In this document: positions 8,206 through 17,440 of the stretch, in pieces | How positions within the stretch are numbered: the first letter of the stretch is position 1 | Layout of the letters: each line of letters opens with the position of its first letter | DNA from: Verrucomicrobiota bacterium | GTDB taxonomy: Bacteria > Verrucomicrobiota > Verrucomicrobiia > Limisphaerales > J093 | DNA: 64,000 nucleotides | Direction: 5' to 3' | Assembly (NCBI GenBank): GCA_029556615.1 | Contig: JAKQDD010000176.1 | Location: 1 to 64,000 of the forward strand | Notes under the pieces: model-generated | Databases searched by the model: none | Seen by the model: only the letters and a program-made list of their open reading frames with translations | What the model was told of the DNA's origin: nothing | Translations under genes and position numbers: made by a program

Positions 8206-11094
8206 ATGAACACTGCGATCCTTCTCGCGGCGTTGGCTGCCGCAACCAGTCTCCCCTCCGCGCTGGCGACCGTCACGTGGCTGACCGCCACCCTGGACGG
8301 TGTGCAGGCCAATGACGGTTGGGGCACGGGATCGCCCGGCACGGGGAAGGCGCTGGTCTCTTACGATGATGCCACCGGCGTCCTCACCTGGGAGGTCTCG
8401 TGGAAAGACCTGGCTGGAAACCCAACGCTGATGAATCTCCGCGGCCCGGCCGATCGAGGTGCGAGCGCCGGGGTGCAAGTGGACCTCGGCGTGGCGGACA
8501 ACCCGGCGGGCGGTGCGGCCACGATCACACCGGCACAGGCGGCGGACCTCCTCGAGGGGCTTTGGTATGTGAACTTGCAGACCAGCGCCTTTGTGGACGG
8601 CGAGATCCGGGGCCAGGTCGAGCGCGCTCTGATGAACTACTGGCCGTTGGTGGAGGGCAGCGACTGGCTTGCGGCCAACACCGTTCCCGGAGGATACGAT
8701 GGCGTTCTCAACGGCGGCGTTTCGTGGGTTGACGATCCGCAGCAAGGCACGGTGCTCGCCTTCGACGGCGCGGCACTGACGTACGTCGATGCCGGTTTCA
8801 TTGGCCCCATCGCTCCCGAAGCCGAGTTCACCTGGTCCTTCTGGTCCCACACCGACGCCGCGCAACCGGTGAACAACGACATTATTCTGGGCAACCGCCA
8901 GCCGGACTCGGGGTGGTGCAAGTTCACCCCCACGCAGTTCGAGTTCCGGGATCTGGCGCCGACGTTCAACACGCCGATGGACTATCCGAACTTCCTCGCG
9001 GGCGCGTGGGTTCACAGCGCCGTTGTCAAACGGGGGGCGTTGATGACCTACTACCGCAATGGCATCGCGCAGCTGAATGCGGTTGCCGGCGGGACGCTGC
9101 CGGAGTGGACGCCGCTGTACTTCGGCGGCGATCCGGCGGCCAGCGGCGAAGGCTGGCAGGGCATGATTGACGACGTCGCCACCTGGCGGGCGGCGTTGCC
9201 GACGGTCTCGGTCCAGGGCTTGGCGGACAACACGCTGCGTCCGGACACCGCGCCGTTGCTATGGGACGCCGTGCCGTTGATCGAGGTGTTCGCGGACCGT
9301 TTCGACGGGGATCTGTCCGCCTGGACTCCGACTTCGCGAGGTCTCGAGAACAACACTCCGGCCGGGTACGACGCGCCCGCGATCGCCGGGGGCGGGGCGG
9401 TTCTGGGCGGCGCCACGTCATCCCAGTACTGGTACGGCAGCAGCCTCGAGTCCGCACGGACCTTCGACTCCCGTCTCCAGACCGAAGTCTCAGTCAAGCG
9501 GGTGTCGCTCGCCGGTTCCGGAACGGCCTACCGCGCCAGCGTGTGGATTCTGGGCGACGACGGTCATTATCTGCATTTCGCGCAGAACATTGGAGAGAAC
9601 GGCTGGCAATACAACGCGCGCGATGACGGCGGCACCGGTACGCTGAATGAGATCGGCGGCGGCAACAACCTCGCGCTGCTCGACCCCCTGGACGCCGACA
9701 CGGGCACTCATGAGATCCGGTTGCGGTTGCTGCCCACCTCGACCGAAGGGAAGCTCAACATCGAGATGCGGCTCGATGGACTGCTAGTGGGCGTGCACGG
9801 TTTCGACAACTTCCCCAACGCATTCCGCGTGGTCCTGAGCGGCCAGGCACGCGCCGCGAACGACTCGGTGAGCGCCGTGTTCGACGACGTCGTCGTGAAG
9901 CGCATCGATGTCCCCAACCTCCCTCCGGTCTTCACCGCCGATTCCTTTGTTCTCCCGTCGGCGCAGGCGGGATTGCCCTACCGGCAGAGCGTTGCAGCCA
10001 AAGCCGGCGATCCCGAGAGCGGGCCGTTGACGTTCTCGAAGGTCGATGGCGCGGCCTGGATCAACGTCGCCCCGGACGGCACTCTTTCGGGCGCGCCCGG
10101 GACGGGCGATGTCGGCCCGGCGACTGTCGCGCTGCGGGTGACGGACAGCGGCGGAAAGACGGCGGACGCCACGGTGCGGTTGCGCGTCCAGGGCGAAGCG
10201 GCCGCACCCCTCCTGTACGGTTGGTGGCCGCTGAATGACGGCGCGGGCAGTGTCGTCCGGAACGTCTCGGGAACCGCCCCGGACGGCAGCCTCGTGAACG
10301 AGTCGACCGGAGGTCTCGGGGCTGCCGGCGAGGCGTGGGTGGTCGATGCCGAAGGCGGCATGGTTCTCAGTTTCAACGGCGAGGAGACTGGATCTTATGT
10401 GAGCGTGGGCGCCATCGCCGCCACGGGCCTTGACGGCGACTTCACCCTCGCCTGCCGAGTCAAGTCCGATCAGGCCCCCAACAACGACATCGTGGTGGGC
10501 AACCGCTACAGTCCGACCGGCGCCGAATACACACCGCGCCAGTTCGTCAAGCTCACGACACGCGCTTTCGAGTGGCACTGGAATGGCGCGGGCGAGAACG
10601 TCGACATCGAAGACATGCCGCGGGATGTCTGGGTGCACCACGCCGTCGTCAAGGAAGGCCCCGCCCTGTTCTACTACCGCGATGGCGTTCTGGCGGACAT
10701 GCGGACGATCACGGGAGCCCCCAATGTCGAGCTGCCACTCTTCTTCGGAGGACAGGGGGTCGAGAACTGGCGTGGCTACCTCTCCGACGTGCGGCTCTTC
10801 ACCACGGCGCTTTCCGATTCGCAGGCCTTGGCCGTCTTCGAGGACAAGAAGCTCCCGGGACTTGATGTCGCCTTCACGAGCGTGAGCGTGAGTCCGGCCA
10901 AGGCTGTGACGCTCGCGTGGACCCCACTGCCGGCACACACGTACGGGGTTTGGGTGTCGAAGAGTTTCTCGGGCTGGGTGAAAGTGGAAGACGGCCTCAG
11001 TACGGACACCTACACGGTGATGCCCGGCGGCACGCCGGACACGGCCACCGAGCCGCACCTGTTCTTCCAGGTCCGGGCCACGCCGTCACCTTGA
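8206..11094 (+). CDS. secreted CHRD / LamG / Ig-like multidomain protein
   Basis: A 962-residue exported protein. The ATG at 8206 starts a clean signal peptide (MNTAILLAALAAATS). Domains in order are: CHRD, about 22-145 (VTWLTATLDGVQ...FVDGEIRGQV); a first LamG/concanavalin-like fold, about 150-330; a beta-rich region, about 345-560; a cadherin/Ig-like domain, about 570-665 (LPPVFTADSF...LSGAPGTGD); a second LamG, about 665-885 (WWPLNDGAGS); and a C-terminal module ending in FFQVRA. CHRD and LamG mediate binding, not catalysis, so a surface or matrix role with glycan binding is likely. No catalytic motif was found. Confidence 0.8.
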   Translation: MNTAILLAALAAATSLPSALATVTWLTATLDGVQANDGWGTGSPGTGKALVSYDDATGVLTWEVSWKDLAGNPTLMNLRGPADRGASAGVQVDLGVADNPAGGAATITPAQAADLLEGLWYVNLQTSAFVDGEIRGQVERALMNYWPLVEGSDWLAANTVPGGYDGVLNGGVSWVDDPQQGTVLAFDGAALTYVDAGFIGPIAPEAEFTWSFWSHTDAAQPVNNDIILGNRQPDSGWCKFTPTQFEFRDLAPTFNTPMDYPNFLAGAWVHSAVVKRGALMTYYRNGIAQLNAVAGGTLPEWTPLYFGGDPAASGEGWQGMIDDVATWRAALPTVSVQGLADNTLRPDTAPLLWDAVPLIEVFADRFDGDLSAWTPTSRGLENNTPAGYDAPAIAGGGAVLGGATSSQYWYGSSLESARTFDSRLQTEVSVKRVSLAGSGTAYRASVWILGDDGHYLHFAQNIGENGWQYNARDDGGTGTLNEIGGGNNLALLDPLDADTGTHEIRLRLLPTSTEGKLNIEMRLDGLLVGVHGFDNFPNAFRVVLSGQARAANDSVSAVFDDVVVKRIDVPNLPPVFTADSFVLPSAQAGLPYRQSVAAKAGDPESGPLTFSKVDGAAWINVAPDGTLSGAPGTGDVGPATVALRVTDSGGKTADATVRLRVQGEAAAPLLYGWWPLNDGAGSVVRNVSGTAPDGSLVNESTGGLGAAGEAWVVDAEGGMVLSFNGEETGSYVSVGAIAATGLDGDFTLACRVKSDQAPNNDIVVGNRYSPTGAEYTPRQFVKLTTRAFEWHWNGAGENVDIEDMPRDVWVHHAVVKEGPALFYYRDGVLADMRTITGAPNVELPLFFGGQGVENWRGYLSDVRLFTTALSDSQALAVFEDKKLPGLDVAFTSVSVSPAKAVTLAWTPLPAHTYGVWVSKSFSGWVKVEDGLSTDTYTVMPGGTPDTATEPHLFFQVRATPSP

Positions 11095-11112
11095 TCATCC
11101 GGCGAAGTTCGC

Positions 11113-11335
11113 CGCTTGGGTCTGTTCCGGAGGCGGTTCGTGGACCCCGTCGGGATCCCACGGTCGCAATCCTCCCCCTGTCAGCCGCCGCTCCCCAAAC
11201 CGCTCCCGGAATTCCCTCGAGCACCCCGTTCCCGTGGTTCCGCGACCCCAACACCACTCCGTCGCTGAAGTACCGCACCCGCAGCCGCAGCGCCTGCCCC
11301 AGGCTCAACGCCCGCTGTTGTCGCCGAATCAGCTT
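11113..11335 (-). pseudogene. decayed C-terminal remnant of an IS200-like / REP-associated tyrosine transposase
   Basis: Reading the minus strand, one frame gives LRLRVRYFSDGVVLGSR. After a frameshift near 11236 another gives EFRERFGERRLTGGGLRPW, which ends at a stop near 11099. From memory, RVRYF(S/T)DG(V/A)VLGS followed by F..RFG.+R.TG is the typical tail of Y1-type transposases (RAYT-like) of Verrucomicrobia. The catalytic N-terminal half (HUH motif and Tyr) is absent. The remnant stops against tRNA-Ser. It suggests that RAYT-like enzymes once acted here and could have mobilised the hairpin repeats, which is inference. Confidence 0.5.
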
Positions 11336-11376
11336 GCCCTGGACGCGAACGCATGCGAATAAGGCAGCCGATGGCT

Positions 11377-11467
11377 GGAGAGATGGCAGAGTGGTTTAAT
11401 GCGCACGCCTGGAGAGCGTGAGTGGGCTTATACCCCACCGGGAGTTCGAATCTCCCTCTCTCCGCCA
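11377..11467 (+). tRNA. tRNA-Ser (anticodon GGA)
   Basis: The acceptor stem GGAGAGA (11377-11383) pairs perfectly with TCTCTCC (11457-11463), followed by discriminator G and an encoded CCA (11465-11467). The anticodon stem CACGC/GCGTG (11404-11408 with 11416-11420) encloses CTGGAGA, giving anticodon GGA, which reads UCC and UCU. A long variable arm (GTGGG...CCCAC) is typical of serine tRNA. The T-arm is GGGAG-TTCGAAT-CTCCC. All parts are intact. Confidence 0.97.
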
Positions 11468-11541
11468 CCTTCCTGTTGGGGCGGCTGCCGGCGGGTGCCC
11501 TTGACTGGGGCGGGAGCGCTGGCAGTTCTGAATCACGGCCC

Positions 11542-12588
11542 ATGATCACGGCGTTCGCCGATTGGTTGCAGGGGTCGGCGCCGATCCTGGCGCTGGCGCC
11601 GATGCAGGACGTCACCGACCTCGAGTTCTGGCGCCTGATCCATCGTTATGGCGGGCCCGATGTCTACTTCACCGAGTACTTCCGCGTCCATGGCACGTCG
11701 ACCCTCGAGTCGTGGATCCTCGAGTCGATTGTCGAGAACCCCACGGGCCGGCCGGTGGTGGCCCAAGTGATCGGCGGCGACCTCGACGCCATGGTCCGGT
11801 CGGTCCGGCAATTGCAGGAGTACCCCGTGGCCGGCATCGACCTGAACCTGGGTTGTCCCGCGCCGGTCGTCTGCCGGAAGTCCGCCGGGGGCGGTCTCCT
11901 GCGTGATCCGGGACGGATCGACGTCCTGCTGGCGGCGTTGCGGGAGGCGGTGGCGGTGCCGCTCAGCGTCAAGACGCGGATCGGTTACGATTCGGCGGCC
12001 GACTTCGACCGGTTGCTCGGCGTGCTGGCGCGGCATCGGCTTGATTGCGTGACGGTTCACGCGCGGACGGTCGTCGAGAGGTACCGCAGCGAGGTGCGCT
12101 ACGAGTTCGTGAAGCGGGCGGTCGGGGCCCTGCCGTGTCCGGTGCTGGTGAACGGCAACGTGTTTTCCGCGGCGCGCGCCGAGGCGGTGCTCGAGGCCAC
12201 GGGCGCGCGCGGCTGGATGATCGGCCGCGGCGCGATTCGGAATCCCTGGATCTTCGAGCAGATCCGCTGCCGTCGGGCAGGTCGGGCGGTCCCGGTCCCG
12301 GACGGGCGGGCGGTGCTCGAGTATGTCGAGGGTTTGCTGGCGGCGACGTCGGCGCCGGCCCTGAGGGAGGCATCCCACATTCAACGGGTTAAGAAACACA
12401 TGAACTACATCGCGCTGGGGGTCGAACCGACGGGACGGTTTCTGCACGCGATCCGGCGGGTGACGACCATCGCCGAGTTTCTTCGCCTCTGCCGGGAGCA
12501 TCTGGACCACGACCGTCCGCTCTTGCTCGAGCCGTTCGCGGTGCCTTTGGGGCCAAGAGACATCCTGGCCGGCGAGGCTGGATGTTGA
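11542..12588 (+). CDS. dus: tRNA-dihydrouridine synthase
   Basis: A 348-residue FMN enzyme that reduces uridines in the D-loop of tRNA. The start at 11542 leads to ILALAPMQDVTDLEFWR, the usual N-terminal FMN-binding strand. DLNLGCPAPVVCRKSAGG holds the conserved catalytic Cys of the NxGCP motif. SVKTRIGYDS, TVHARTV (with the active-site His) and the ARGWMIGRGAIRNPWIF phosphate-binding region follow in normal order. The C-terminal helical domain is present, so the gene looks complete. It begins 75 bp after tRNA-Ser, a suggestive placement for a tRNA-modifying enzyme. I cannot tell DusA, B or C apart. Confidence 0.9.
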   Translation: MITAFADWLQGSAPILALAPMQDVTDLEFWRLIHRYGGPDVYFTEYFRVHGTSTLESWILESIVENPTGRPVVAQVIGGDLDAMVRSVRQLQEYPVAGIDLNLGCPAPVVCRKSAGGGLLRDPGRIDVLLAALREAVAVPLSVKTRIGYDSAADFDRLLGVLARHRLDCVTVHARTVVERYRSEVRYEFVKRAVGALPCPVLVNGNVFSAARAEAVLEATGARGWMIGRGAIRNPWIFEQIRCRRAGRAVPVPDGRAVLEYVEGLLAATSAPALREASHIQRVKKHMNYIALGVEPTGRFLHAIRRVTTIAEFLRLCREHLDHDRPLLLEPFAVPLGPRDILAGEAGC

Positions 12589-12633
12589 TGCGGAATTCGC
12601 GAGCATCGCTTCCCTCTCCCTGTCTCGCTGGCC

Positions 12634-13494
12634 ATGCGTGCCCGTAGCCAATCGTTGATCGAGCTGAACGTTGCGGTCCTGCTGTGGGCGGGGACGGCGC
12701 TCTTCGCCAAGTGGATTCCACTGCCGGCGTTCGAGATCACCGGATTGCGGTCGGTGGTGGCGACGCTGGTGCTGCTCGTGGCGCTGAAGGCCGGTCGTCA
12801 GGACCTCGGAATCTCCGAGCGCCGGGACCTAGGGATTCTCGTTCTCTCGGGGCTGGCCATGGCGGCGCATTGGATCACCTATTTCGAGTCGATCCAGGTC
12901 TCGACGGTGGCGATTGGGATTCTGGCCTTGCACACGTACCCGGTGATGACAGCGATTCTCGAGCCACTTTGGTTCGGGGAGCGGCTTCGCGCCATGGACT
13001 TGGGGATGGCGGGCCTGGTGCTGGTAGGCGTGGCGGTGCTGGTGCCGGAGTTCTCGCTACGGAGCCGGGTGTTGCAGGGGATTCTGTGGGGGGTGGTTTC
13101 CGCGGCCCTGTTCACGGCGCGGAACCTGTTGACCCGCCGGTTGGGCCAGCGGTACCGGGGGAGCAAGATCACCTTCTACCAGCTGTTGGCAGCCGCGGTG
13201 GCGCTGACACCCGTGGTCCTGGCCGCGGGCCGGCCGGTGAGTTCGACCGCAACGTTCCAGGTGATCCTGCTCGGGGCGGTGTTCACGGCGCTTCCCCACA
13301 CGCTCTACACGAATGCGCTCCAGCACCTGAGCGCCCGCACGGTCGCGGTCATCGCCACCCTGTTGCCGGTCTACGGGGCGCTGTCCGCGGCGTTGTTCCT
13401 GGGTGAGATCCCCTCCGGCCGGACGATCCTCGGGGGCCTCATCATTCTTGGAACGGTGACGGCGGAGACGTGGCGGGCCCTGCAACGCCGGTAA
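12634..13494 (+). CDS. EamA-family drug/metabolite transporter
   Basis: A 286-residue inner-membrane protein with about ten hydrophobic helices in two EamA repeats. The first repeat spans about 8-140 (LNVAVLLWAGTALFAKW, GILVLSGLAMAAHWITYF) and the second about 150-283 (GILWGVVSAALFTARNLL, YGALSAALFLGEIP). The length is typical of the family. Substrates of DMT transporters range from amino acids to metabolites and cannot be predicted here. It follows dus by 45 bp in the same direction and may be co-transcribed. Confidence 0.85.
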   Translation: MRARSQSLIELNVAVLLWAGTALFAKWIPLPAFEITGLRSVVATLVLLVALKAGRQDLGISERRDLGILVLSGLAMAAHWITYFESIQVSTVAIGILALHTYPVMTAILEPLWFGERLRAMDLGMAGLVLVGVAVLVPEFSLRSRVLQGILWGVVSAALFTARNLLTRRLGQRYRGSKITFYQLLAAAVALTPVVLAAGRPVSSTATFQVILLGAVFTALPHTLYTNALQHLSARTVAVIATLLPVYGALSAALFLGEIPSGRTILGGLIILGTVTAETWRALQRR

Positions 13495-13519
13495 GGGTCT
13501 ATCTTAGACTTTGTTCCGA

Positions 13520-13547
13520 TTGCGATGCCGGGGTGGTCTGTTATTCT
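13520..13547 (+). promoter_or_regulatory. possible promoter of the sensor kinase gene
   Basis: TTGCGA (13520-13525) and TATTCT (13542-13547) are separated by 16 bp. The -10 box ends 7 nt before the ATG at 13555, the same geometry as the vapBC promoter, so a leaderless transcript is possible. Each hexamer matches consensus at only four of six positions. Confidence 0.3.
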
Positions 13548-13554
13548 GGCCGGC

Positions 13555-16500
13555 ATGAGGACGGGGAAGTGCGGATGGGATGCGGGGGTCTGGTGGCTGA
13601 AGGGAGGCATGGCCCTGGTTCTCTGCGGGGCGTTGGGGGTGATGCCGGGTGAGGCGGATGAGGCTCCGGTCGGGCGGCATCCCTACACCATCGACAACTG
13701 GCAGGTTGAAGCGGGATTGCCGCAAATCACCATCAACTCGATCGCGCAGACACCGGACGGGTACTTGTGGCTGGGGACGTTCAACGGGTTGGCGCGGTTT
13801 GACGGGGTGCGATTCGTCGTGTTTGACGAAGGCAACACCCCGGCCTTGGGCAGCAGCCGGATCGTGCGATTGGAGGTGGATCGGGAGGGCGGCCTGTGGA
13901 TCATGACCGTGAACGGCGGGCTGGCACGATTGGGGGACGGGCATTTCAAGGCGTACGGCCCCGGGAGCGGCTTTCCCGCAGCGGGAGCAGCGGCGTTTGT
14001 GCGGGATCCGGAGGGGCGCCTCCTGGTGGTTGACAAGGAAGGAGGGCTGATACGGGTTGAGGGAGGCAATCTCGTGGCGTGGGCCGGGGAGCCCGGCATG
14101 GGCACGGACGCACCCCGGCTGCTGGTGAGCGGGAAGGAATGGTGCTGGATCAAGGGGGAGGGGCCGGCGGTTTCTTGCTCGGCGGCGCCGTTTTCCGTGT
14201 CGTCCGGGTCGGACTCGAATCCGTCGTCGATCGACCTGAACGTGTCGTGCGCGGTGCGGAGCGCCAGCGGGCAAGCGTGGCTGGCAGGCATCTGGGGATT
14301 GGCACGGGTCCTTGGAGACCGGCTGCAGGGGACCGTCGAGCTCGCACCTTTCAAGGGTCTCCAGCCGGTTTGCATGGCTGAGGATCTGGAGGGCAACCTC
14401 TGGATCGGCACCTGGGCGGGGGGGCTTCATCGGCGGGATCGAGAGGGGCGGTGGCAGGAGTACCGCGTGGGATCGGGCCTGGCGGACGACGCGGTTACGG
14501 CGGTTTTCGTGGATCGCGAGGGCACGGTGTGGGTGGGGACCGGGGGCGGCGGCTTGCACCGGTTCAAACCGGCCTTGTTCCGTTGCTACGATACGCGGGA
14601 CGGCCTGGCCCGCAACACGGTGATGTCCGTGGCTGAGGACCGGCAGGGGAGCGTCTGGATCGGTGTCAACGGAGGCGGCTTGTACTGCTGGGAAGAGGGT
14701 CGCATCACGGCGATGACCGAGCCCGCGCGGCTGGCCCAGCACCCGCTGGTGTACTCGGTCTTGCCCGACCGCGATCATGGGGTATGGCTGGGGTTGTATG
14801 GTCGGGGGGCGCTCCGGTTGCATGGGGGCGCGGTGACCGGGTTCACCTTCGAGGAGGGTTACTTAAGGACCACGCCTTGGGCCCTCTTCGAGGATCACGC
14901 GGGTTCAATCTGGTTGGGCGGGGATCATGGGCTGCAGCGGTATCAGGCTGGTCGGATGACGCTTTTCACACGCCGGGACGGCCTGTCGTGCGACGCGGTG
15001 CATGCCCTGGCCGAAGACCGGGACGGCACTTTGTACATCGGGACGAGCGGTGGCGGGCTGAACTGCTATCGGGACGGAAGATTCACAGCTTACACGGAAC
15101 ATGAGGGTCTGGCAGACAACGACATCACCTCCTTGTGCGTGGATCGCGAGGGCACACTTTGGATCGCCACCCTCAACGCCGGAGTCAGCCGATTCCAGAA
15201 AGGCCGCTTCGCGACGGTCAGTGCCAGCGACGGTCTGCCCTCGAACACGATCGGCACGCTTCTCGAAGACGACGATGGCAAGCTCTGGCTCGGATCGAAC
15301 CGCGGCATTGTCCGGGTAGACCGGGAGGAATTGAACGGGTACCTGGACCGTCGGCGGGTCTCGTTTTCGTGCCGGGTGTTCGATTGTTCGGACGGGTTGA
15401 ACACGGTGGATTGCACCGGGGGCGGCGAACCCTCGTGCTGGAAGGCGCGCGACGGCCGGCTCTGGTTCGCGACGGTGAAGGGTGCGGCGGTCGTCGACCC
15501 GAGGCGCCTGCCGCACAATTCCCTGCCGCCGCCGGTCGTCGTCGAGGAGGCATTCCTGCGGGGGCGTCCGATCTGGCTTGCGCTCTCTTCAAACGAGCGG
15601 GGATCTGTGACTCCCGGAGCACTCGATGCCCGCCTGCGGGCGTCTGGCGCGAGGGGATCGAACCCGGGCACGCCGCGGGTCACTGTCCCGGCCGGGGGAC
15701 GGCGGCTCGAGTTTCGCTTCACCGGGCTGAGCCTGGTGGCGCCGGAGCGGGTTCGGTTCCGCTATCGGCTGACAGGTCTCGAGGAGGCTTGGAATGAAGC
15801 GGGATCACGCCGGATGGCGATCTACCCTTATGTCCCACCGGGGGCGTATCGGTTTGAGGTCACGGCGTGCAACAACGACGGCGTGTGGAGCGCGGCACCG
15901 GCGGTACTGGCGGTGACGGTTCTGCCGCACTATTGGCAGACGGCATGGTTTACCACCCTGGTCCTGCTGGCTCTCGGGGGCCTGTTGGCCTGGGCCGTCC
16001 GGCGCGTCTCCGTCGCCAGACTCCAGCAACGGGTCGCCCACCTCGAACAACAGCACGCCCTGGAACGTGAGCGCGCCCGGATTGCCCAGGACATCCATGA
16101 CGATCTCGGCGCGCGTCTGACCCAGATCGGGCTGCTGAGCGAATTGGCCCGCCGGAGCGCCACAAAGCCGGAGCAGGTCATGACGCGTGTGCAGGAGATC
16201 GCGGATCGCACGCGGGACACGGTGCAGGCCATGGACGAGATCGTCTGGGCCGTAGATCCCGCCAAGGACACGATCGAGGGTCTGATGGACTACCTGGTTC
16301 CGATGGGCGAGGGACTCTTCCGCGACACCCCAATCCGATGCCGGATTGATATCCCGGTGGACCTGCCGTCACGGCTCGTCCCTGCCAGGGCGCGCCACGG
16401 GCTCCTCATGGCCGCTAAGGAGGCGCTGCATAACACCTTGAAACACTCGAGGGCGGCGGAAGTCTGGATCCGCGCCCGGTTGCAGGGCTCGGTGTTGCGG

Positions 16501-16686
16501 ATCGAGATCGAGGATAACGGCTGCGGCTTCGAGGAAGGTGCTCGCGAGATCCTCCGGGGGGGTGGCCATGGCCTGTCCAACATGCGTCGGCGGATCGAGG
16601 ACCTCGGCGGCAGGTTCCGCATCTCGAGCCGGCCCGGTCGGGGAACGACAGTCCTCCTCGAAGTCGACCTCGCGCACGAGGGTTGA
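13555..16686 (+). CDS. two-component sensor histidine kinase with Reg_prop propeller and Y_Y_Y domain
   Basis: A 1043-residue membrane sensor. The ATG at 13555 gives a signal anchor (GGMALVLCGALGVM); ATG 13525 is in frame but less signal-like. About residues 45-650 are two-component-regulator propeller blades with the recurrent GxLWIGTxxGGLxRF pattern. A Y_Y_Y domain covers about 715-780 (VRFRYRLTGLEEAWNEAG), a transmembrane helix about 800-822, and HisKA_3 contains RIAQDIHDDLGARL with phospho-acceptor His848. The HATPase has IEDNGCGF and GHGLSNMRRR. Such sensors, best known from Bacteroides glycan-use loci, detect oligosaccharides outside the cytoplasm. The adjacent NarL regulator is the probable partner. 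Confidence 0.92.
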   Translation: MRTGKCGWDAGVWWLKGGMALVLCGALGVMPGEADEAPVGRHPYTIDNWQVEAGLPQITINSIAQTPDGYLWLGTFNGLARFDGVRFVVFDEGNTPALGSSRIVRLEVDREGGLWIMTVNGGLARLGDGHFKAYGPGSGFPAAGAAAFVRDPEGRLLVVDKEGGLIRVEGGNLVAWAGEPGMGTDAPRLLVSGKEWCWIKGEGPAVSCSAAPFSVSSGSDSNPSSIDLNVSCAVRSASGQAWLAGIWGLARVLGDRLQGTVELAPFKGLQPVCMAEDLEGNLWIGTWAGGLHRRDREGRWQEYRVGSGLADDAVTAVFVDREGTVWVGTGGGGLHRFKPALFRCYDTRDGLARNTVMSVAEDRQGSVWIGVNGGGLYCWEEGRITAMTEPARLAQHPLVYSVLPDRDHGVWLGLYGRGALRLHGGAVTGFTFEEGYLRTTPWALFEDHAGSIWLGGDHGLQRYQAGRMTLFTRRDGLSCDAVHALAEDRDGTLYIGTSGGGLNCYRDGRFTAYTEHEGLADNDITSLCVDREGTLWIATLNAGVSRFQKGRFATVSASDGLPSNTIGTLLEDDDGKLWLGSNRGIVRVDREELNGYLDRRRVSFSCRVFDCSDGLNTVDCTGGGEPSCWKARDGRLWFATVKGAAVVDPRRLPHNSLPPPVVVEEAFLRGRPIWLALSSNERGSVTPGALDARLRASGARGSNPGTPRVTVPAGGRRLEFRFTGLSLVAPERVRFRYRLTGLEEAWNEAGSRRMAIYPYVPPGAYRFEVTACNNDGVWSAAPAVLAVTVLPHYWQTAWFTTLVLLALGGLLAWAVRRVSVARLQQRVAHLEQQHALERERARIAQDIHDDLGARLTQIGLLSELARRSATKPEQVMTRVQEIADRTRDTVQAMDEIVWAVDPAKDTIEGLMDYLVPMGEGLFRDTPIRCRIDIPVDLPSRLVPARARHGLLMAAKEALHNTLKHSRAAEVWIRARLQGSVLRIEIEDNGCGFEEGAREILRGGGHGLSNMRRRIEDLGGRFRISSRPGRGTTVLLEVDLAHEG

Positions 16687-16748
16687 AGGCATACCTTGGT
16701 ATTACCCGATTGGGTTATTGCGGGGGGCATCGGACGGTGATGAGATCG

Positions 16749-16805
16749 CCAGCAGGCGCGTCTCAGACTGATGAAGCACGCAGCCGAGGCTGCCGTGGCA
16801 CAGTG
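16749..16805 (+). repeat. degenerate partial copy of the two-hairpin element (family 1)
   Basis: AGCAGGCGCGTCTCAGAC is followed by TGATGAAGCACGCAGCC and GCCGTGG. It aligns with the left half of the copies at 21143 and 26043 (AGCAAGGCGCGCCTCAGAC, then AATGAAACATGCAGTCC). It ends about 6 bp before the start of the response-regulator gene. Only the left half remains. Confidence 0.5.
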
Positions 16806-16810
16806 ATTTT

Positions 16811-17440
16811 ATGGTGATCAGCGTTGCCATTGTTGAAGATGACGCCTCGGTTCGGGTGCACCTTGCGCGCTTGATCGAGGAGGCTCCCGGTTTCCGCTGC
16901 GCGGGGGTGTATCCCAGTGCCGAGGACGCTCTGCACCAGATTCCCCAGAATCCACCCGATGTGGTTCTAATGGACTTGAACCTGCCCGGAGTGTCCGGAA
17001 TCGAGTGCGTGCGAAGGCTCAAGCGGGATGTCCCGCGGGTGTTGATCCTGGTGCTGACGGTGTACGAGGACAGTGACAAGGTGTTCGCGGCGCTGCGGGC
17101 GGGAGCGGGGGGGTACCTGCTGAAGCGGACGCCTTCCGATCAGTTGCTGGCAGCGATCCAGGACCTCCACCAGGGTGGCGCGCCCATGTCGAGCCTCATC
17201 GCCCGCGAAGTCGTCCGATCCTTCCACCACCTCGAACCCCATACGCCGGACGTGGACCGGCTCTCCCCGCGCGAGGAGGAGATCCTGCACCTGGTGGCCC
17301 GGGGTTACCACAACAAGGAAGTGGCCAGTCAACTGGGAATCAGTCCCGAGACCGTGCGGGTTCACCTGCGCAATATCTACGAGAAGCTCCACGTGAACTC
17401 GCGGTCTCAAGCGGTCGTCAAGCTGCTGAGCAAGGAGTGA
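16811..17440 (+). CDS. NarL/FixJ-family response regulator
   Basis: A 209-residue regulator with a receiver domain (1-120) and LuxR-type HTH (about 147-205). The acidic pocket is ED-D at residues 9-11, the phospho-acceptor is Asp55 in VVLMDLNLPG, the switch Thr lies in LVLTVYED, and the conserved Lys is in YLLKRTPSD. The HTH reads LSPREEEILHLVARGYHNKEV then PETVRVHLRNIYEKL. It follows the HisKA_3-type kinase by 124 bp; such kinases normally pair with NarL regulators. Targets are not visible, but the polysaccharide-degradation genes nearby are reasonable candidates. Confidence 0.93.
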   Translation: MVISVAIVEDDASVRVHLARLIEEAPGFRCAGVYPSAEDALHQIPQNPPDVVLMDLNLPGVSGIECVRRLKRDVPRVLILVLTVYEDSDKVFAALRAGAGGYLLKRTPSDQLLAAIQDLHQGGAPMSSLIAREVVRSFHHLEPHTPDVDRLSPREEEILHLVARGYHNKEVASQLGISPETVRVHLRNIYEKLHVNSRSQAVVKLLSKE

